Positions 7,701 to 9,305 of a stretch of DNA of 9,305 nt are shown piece after piece. Position 1 is the stretch's first letter. Each line of letters begins with the position of its first letter. The translations under genes and the position numbers were made by a program. Under the pieces are notes generated by a model. The model did no database searches, was not told where the DNA came from, and saw only the letters and a list, made by a program, of their open reading frames with translations. Source of the stretch: Verrucomicrobiota bacterium (lineage in GTDB: Bacteria; Verrucomicrobiota; Verrucomicrobiia; Limisphaerales; JAEYXS01); NCBI GenBank assembly GCA_023431185.1, contig JAEYXS010000057.1, forward strand, positions 1 to 9,305. The letters run 5' to 3'.

Positions 7701-8865
7701 AGATGGCCTCCACGGGCAGACGACGCGTGCGCGTGCGTGGATTGTAACGGCTGAGGCGCGCCAAACCCGCATCAATCACATAGCGGATGCCAGGAATCGT
7801 AAGCGATGTCTCCGCGATATTTGTCGCGATGATCACCTTGCGTCTCGCCGAGGGCGCAAAAACTTTTTGCTGATCACCGGAACTGAGCCGTCCATAGAGC
7901 GGGATCACTTCTGCTTCACCGGAAAAACGCCCTTCGAGCTGATCGCCCGTTTCGCGTATGTCCCGTTCACCGGGCATGAAAATGAGCACATCGCCCGTGT
8001 TCGTCTCATACAAGATGCGCTCGCACGCGTTCACCGCTGCGTCCACGTAGTTGACGTCGCCGCTCTCTTCGGACTCTGCATCCAGCGGGCGATAAATCAC
8101 TTCCACCGGATACATGCGCCCGGAGACTTCGATGATCGGCGCGTCGTTGAAATGTTTCGAGAACGCCTGCGTATCGATCGTCGCGGACGTGACGATGAGC
8201 TTCAGGTCCTTGCGCCGCGCCAGCAATCCCTTCAGATGGCCCAGCAGAAAATCGATGTTCAACGAACGCTCATGCGCTTCGTCCAGAATGATGGCGTTGT
8301 ATTCGGAAAGATTCGGATCGCCTTGTGCCTCGGCCAGCAAAATGCCGTCCGTCATCAGCTTGATGTGCGTGTGCGGGCTGGAGTTATCATCAAACCGAAT
8401 CTTGCAACCCACGTCCTTGCCCCAGCCGACATTCAATTCCTCTGCGATACGTTTCGAGATGGAGAGTGCCGCCACGCGTCGTGGCTGGGTGCAACCGATC
8501 TTCGCCTCGATGCCCAGGCCCGCCTCCAAGCACATCTTGGGGATTTGCGTCGTTTTACCGGACCCTGTTTCGCCGGCGATGACCACCACTTGGTTCTCCC
8601 GGATGGCTTTGACGATCTCGTCCTTCCGCGCCGTCACCGGCAAGTCCGGGGGGTACGTCACCCTCGGCACATTGATGCGGCGTGCTTCCCGGAGCGCGAT
8701 GGATTTCAGCGCCTCTTCCTTCAAGCGCGCAAGCAAGGCATCGTGCCGCTCCGCGTGATGCTGATCCCGCAAAAGCCGCACGAGCCGCGAACCCAGCTTC
8801 ACCCAATCGGGCAGCAGACATTGCGGCAGCAGCGCTTTCAGTTCATCTATCCGGGCATCATTCAT
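4750..8865 (-). CDS. hrpA: ATP-dependent RNA helicase HrpA (DEAH box)
   Basis: The 1371-residue product aligns along its whole length with E. coli HrpA (about 1300 residues), a cytoplasmic DEAH-box RNA helicase reported to rescue collided ribosomes. Visible motifs are: Walker A GETGSGKT (98-105), DEAH (195-198), SAT (227-229), motif V TNIAETSLTIPG (348-359) and motif VI QSSANQRKGRAGR (390-402). Winged-helix and ratchet parts follow (LPVDP 491-495; SIQDPRERP 521-529), then an OB-like region and the HrpA-specific DUF3418 C-terminus, ending with a conserved DDFRWLVEEYKVSLF-type segment. A Lys/Pro-rich insert lies at about 661-681. The open frame extends upstream to 9090, but that part encodes repeat-derived sequence; homology begins just after the ATG at 8865, with an ATG at 8883 as alternative. 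No Shine-Dalgarno is evident. The gene is monocistronic and convergent with the flavoprotein gene. Confidence 0.95.
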   Translation of the reverse strand: MNDARIDELKALLPQCLLPDWVKLGSRLVRLLRDQHHAERHDALLARLKEEALKSIALREARRINVPRVTYPPDLPVTARKDEIVKAIRENQVVVIAGETGSGKTTQIPKMCLEAGLGIEAKIGCTQPRRVAALSISKRIAEELNVGWGKDVGCKIRFDDNSSPHTHIKLMTDGILLAEAQGDPNLSEYNAIILDEAHERSLNIDFLLGHLKGLLARRKDLKLIVTSATIDTQAFSKHFNDAPIIEVSGRMYPVEVIYRPLDAESEESGDVNYVDAAVNACERILYETNTGDVLIFMPGERDIRETGDQLEGRFSGEAEVIPLYGRLSSGDQQKVFAPSARRKVIIATNIAETSLTIPGIRYVIDAGLARLSRYNPRTRTRRLPVEAISQSSANQRKGRAGRVQDGICIRLYSEEDFNERPAFTQPEIQRSNLAEVILRMKAFYLGDIETFPFVQPPTPAAISSGYALLQELGALDEQRAITPLGRDLARLPVDPTIGRMLLQSQREHATREMLIIAAGLSIQDPRERPSDQKEAAMAAHRKFNDPKSDFLALLNIWNAVHDQWEQLRTQNQRRKFCKQQFLSYLRMREWQDLYTQLHNALEDLGTLKLNESNAQYDAIHRSILAGLIGHVAHREERNNYKATGNRITTVFPGSALYERGEFRPKKGAKPDNKAPKPKSNQPQWIVAGEIVETSQLFARTIAGIDPQWIYQLAPHCCKVTHHNPHWSVSSGRVLVEEIVTLQGLEVQRRKVVFGNINPQEATKIFIRAALVEENLLPQRARNEEDRDDVRVMATTSAKNASTGDLPPIYGFMLKNRAVRQKIENWQTRVRRYGFADLDHVMCDFYAKHIQNVSSVHELNRYLRDLKSQDALCITEAEMTGGQALSYDSEAFPDAVAVSGQPVPLTYAYAPGEEHDGVTVRLPFSIAQSVSPAQLEWAVPGLREEKIAELLRALPKSLRRDLMPFPPKIVEIVQEFQPTGPSFLHDLATFLFKHYGVKVTANDWPTDALPAHLRSRIEIVGNDEKLLGSGRNLEELRAKLVQVKTEPTKEPRDWQKAAQRWERFGITGWNFGELPERITVSEGPGLPLYAWPGLASEEGSVNVRLFRSEDMARNASIAGLKRLVELAIQKDLAWLEKDLRALVRYDALYASIGTGEELRETALEHLKNFILPQESLKKLSEAEFNAAVEEARKKLPGLGVQFIDRIGPILQQRQKVEEKVGRVGKGVAQTGKKLTSLSQLGQPVATTSSNPLANELAELMPSRFLERMAYTRVPHLARYLKALLLRTERAALNPTKDQERMKLLTPYVSVLKRMQAKAQPTQAAEMLVDDFRWLVEEYKVSLFTQEVGTAVPVSPKRIDQQLELLKQSGVVW

Positions 8866-8910
8866 ACCGGGGCCGCGTAACATAGACGAAGGAGCGGGGT
8901 GGGGGAAACA

Positions 8911-8972
8911 GGGAAATGTGAGATAGGGAAATGTCCAATGCCCAAGCCCGAATGACGAAGAAATGAGCAATG
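8911..8972. repeat. Cluster of degenerate AATG words
   Basis: The tetranucleotide AATG occurs six times in 58 bp, beginning at 8915, 8930, 8937, 8951, 8962 and 8969 (steps of 15, 7, 14, 11 and 7). Two copies sit in an exact direct repeat GGGAAATGT (8911-8919 and 8926-8934). Other words are CCAATG, CGAATGACGAAG and GCAATGAC. This resembles the 'gaatgacgaatgacgaa' filler sequence that I recall from intergenic regions of PVC-group genomes. Confidence 0.5.
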
Positions 8973-8980
8973 ACTCAAGC

Positions 8981-8998
8981 CCTTGGTGGCCTTGGCGG
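8981..8998. repeat. 9-bp tandem pair CCTTGGTGG / CCTTGGCGG
   Basis: Two adjacent 9-bp units differ at a single base. On the other strand they read as CCGCCAAGG and CCACCAAGG, similar to 'accaaggacaccaagg' phrases that I recall between bacterial genes. It follows directly on the AATG cluster. The match in period with the pair at 37-54 is notable. Confidence 0.45.
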
Positions 8999-9130
8999 TA
9001 GCCTGCATTGGTCATCAACCCCGTGCTTTCTAGGCGGGGCCTGACTTTGGCCTGCGTTTTTTTGCCGTTGGGTATTTGTATCTCCCACATACCCGTGAGA
9101 ATGACTGATTTTCTCAGCTTCCGTGAGGCC

Positions 9131-9157
9131 TATATGCGTTACATGCGCTATATGGAG
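9131..9157. repeat. Three imperfect 9-bp units (TAYATGCGY type)
   Basis: TATATGCGT (9131-9139), TACATGCGC (9140-9148) and TATATGGAG (9149-9157) are consecutive 9-bp units sharing TA-Y-ATG. In one forward frame they read Tyr-Met-Arg, Tyr-Met-Arg, Tyr-Met-Glu, but that frame runs straight into the insertion sequence and shows no domain. They end 13 bp before the presumed left tip of the insertion sequence. Confidence 0.45.
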
Positions 9158-9203
9158 ACAAAATATCAAAGGGGCTGTCCTAGAAGCCATCTCATAAATG
9201 AGG

Positions 9204-9232
9204 GCTTGTACTTTTAACGATAACGTACAAGC
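9204..9232. promoter_or_regulatory. Hairpin directly upstream of the transposase start
   Basis: GCTTGTAC (9204-9211) and GTACAAGC (9225-9232) form a perfect 8-bp stem around a 13-base loop. The right arm ends 6 bp before the transposase ATG, so in mRNA the stem would occupy the ribosome-binding zone. In outward-initiated transcripts such a structure could hold transposase translation down, as is known for several insertion sequences; here that is inference. A smaller inverted repeat, CTCAT-AA-ATGAG, lies at 9191-9202. Confidence 0.4.
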
Positions 9233-9238
9233 TCGGGG

Positions 9239-9305
9239 ATGGATTTGACCGATGAGCAATGGGCGAAGATTGAAAGCGTGTTGTTGCCGGACCCCGTACG
9301 TGCGG
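9239..9305 (+). CDS. IS5-family transposase, N-terminal fragment (runs off the window)
   Basis: Only 22 codons are visible. They read MDLTDEQWAKIESVLLP followed by DPVRA. The DLTDEQW-x-x-x-E-x-LLP pattern is the classic start of the DUF4096-type N-terminal domain of IS5-family transposases, which lies ahead of a DDE catalytic domain not seen here. The ATG at 9239 is favoured because family members begin with exactly this Met-Asp-Leu-Thr-Asp sequence. The six bases between the upstream hairpin and the ATG (TCGGGG) are the only candidate for ribosome contact. Whether the transposase is intact, and whether it is split into two frames as in some IS5 subgroups, cannot be judged. Confidence 0.82.
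   Translation, partial: MDLTDEQWAKIESVLLPDPVRA

Larger units (their letters stand above)
8866..9170. other. Gene-free region upstream of hrpA, rich in short degenerate repeats
   Basis: No gene is supported here. Open frames on both strands are interrupted by repeat-like DNA and lack family features. The region should contain the hrpA promoter, but I cannot pick one with confidence. It holds, in order, a cluster of AATG-containing words (8911-8972), a 9-bp tandem pair (8981-8998), a CCCCG/CGGGG inverted repeat (9019-9023 and 9035-9039), a T7 run (9057-9063) and three imperfect 9-bp units (9131-9157). The insertion sequence begins at its right edge, about 305 bp before the hrpA start codon. 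Confidence 0.6.
9171..9305 (+). mobile_element. Left end of an IS5-family-like insertion sequence (partial)
   Basis: The presumed left terminal inverted repeat starts with GGGGCTGTCCTAGAAG at 9171; ends of this form are familiar from IS5-family elements. After a 68-bp leader comes the transposase start at 9239, reading inward as expected. The right end, right inverted repeat and target-site duplication lie beyond the window, so the exact left boundary is an estimate to within a few bases. Confidence 0.7.

Noticed and set aside
7867..8880. Plus-strand open frame of 337 codons opposite the helicase core of hrpA
   Set aside because: It is antisense to the conserved HrpA motor domains; its translation is rich in Arg and His in the manner of frame shadows, with no recognisable domain.
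9019..9063. Inverted repeat CCCCG/CGGGG followed by a T7 run as a terminator
   Set aside because: The T-run is 17 bp beyond the second arm, the stem is only 5 bp, and no plus-strand gene lies upstream that would need termination.
8866..9090. 75-residue N-terminal extension of HrpA to an ATG at 9090
   Set aside because: This part lies over repeat-like intergenic DNA and has no counterpart in HrpA proteins; similarity begins just after the ATG at 8865.
9008..9217. Plus-strand open frame of 69 codons with a Tyr-Met-Arg repeat
   Set aside because: It spans the presumed boundary of the insertion sequence and its repeat is explained by the 9-bp tandem DNA units; no sign of a real gene.
1..9305. 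CRISPR array, toxin-antitoxin pair, defence cluster, phage genes or other hidden multi-gene system
   Set aside because: No regularly spaced long repeats, no small paired genes and no defence or phage families were seen; all complete genes are standalone units.

Overview
The window is ordinary bacterial chromosome: four complete protein genes, one tRNA gene, and the left edge of an insertion sequence at the right border. G+C is moderate to high by eye, and Shine-Dalgarno sequences are not evident before the genes. An exported iduronate-2-sulfatase-like enzyme, a halogenase-fold flavoprotein and gaps filled with short phrase-like repeats suggest a Verrucomicrobiota or related PVC-group bacterium. 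That is an inference from gene style; there is no taxonomic marker here.

Layout from left to right. Positions 1-62 are the 3' flank of an RlmI-type 23S rRNA cytosine methyltransferase gene (63-1325, minus). A 212-bp gap separates it from a divergent gene for an exported type I sulfatase (1538-3007, plus). A tRNA-Leu(UAA) gene with an encoded CCA end (3031-3118, minus) lies 23 bp beyond the sulfatase stop. Next is a gene for an FAD-dependent halogenase-like oxidoreductase (3256-4524, plus). It converges across a 225-bp gap, which holds two strong hairpins, on a large hrpA helicase gene (4750-8865, minus). From 8866 to 9238 there is no gene. That stretch contains several short-period degenerate repeats and then, from about 9171, the left end of an apparent IS5-family element. 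The element's transposase starts at 9239 and runs off the window.

Each gene appears to be its own transcription unit: orientations alternate and none overlap. The methyltransferase, the tRNA and HrpA all act on translation, while the sulfatase and flavoprotein are accessory metabolic genes. I see no shared pathway and no convincing new multi-gene system. The most curious material is non-coding: repeated words with a 9-bp period at three separate intergenic sites, plus two hairpin repeats of kinds that tend to be dispersed through genomes.
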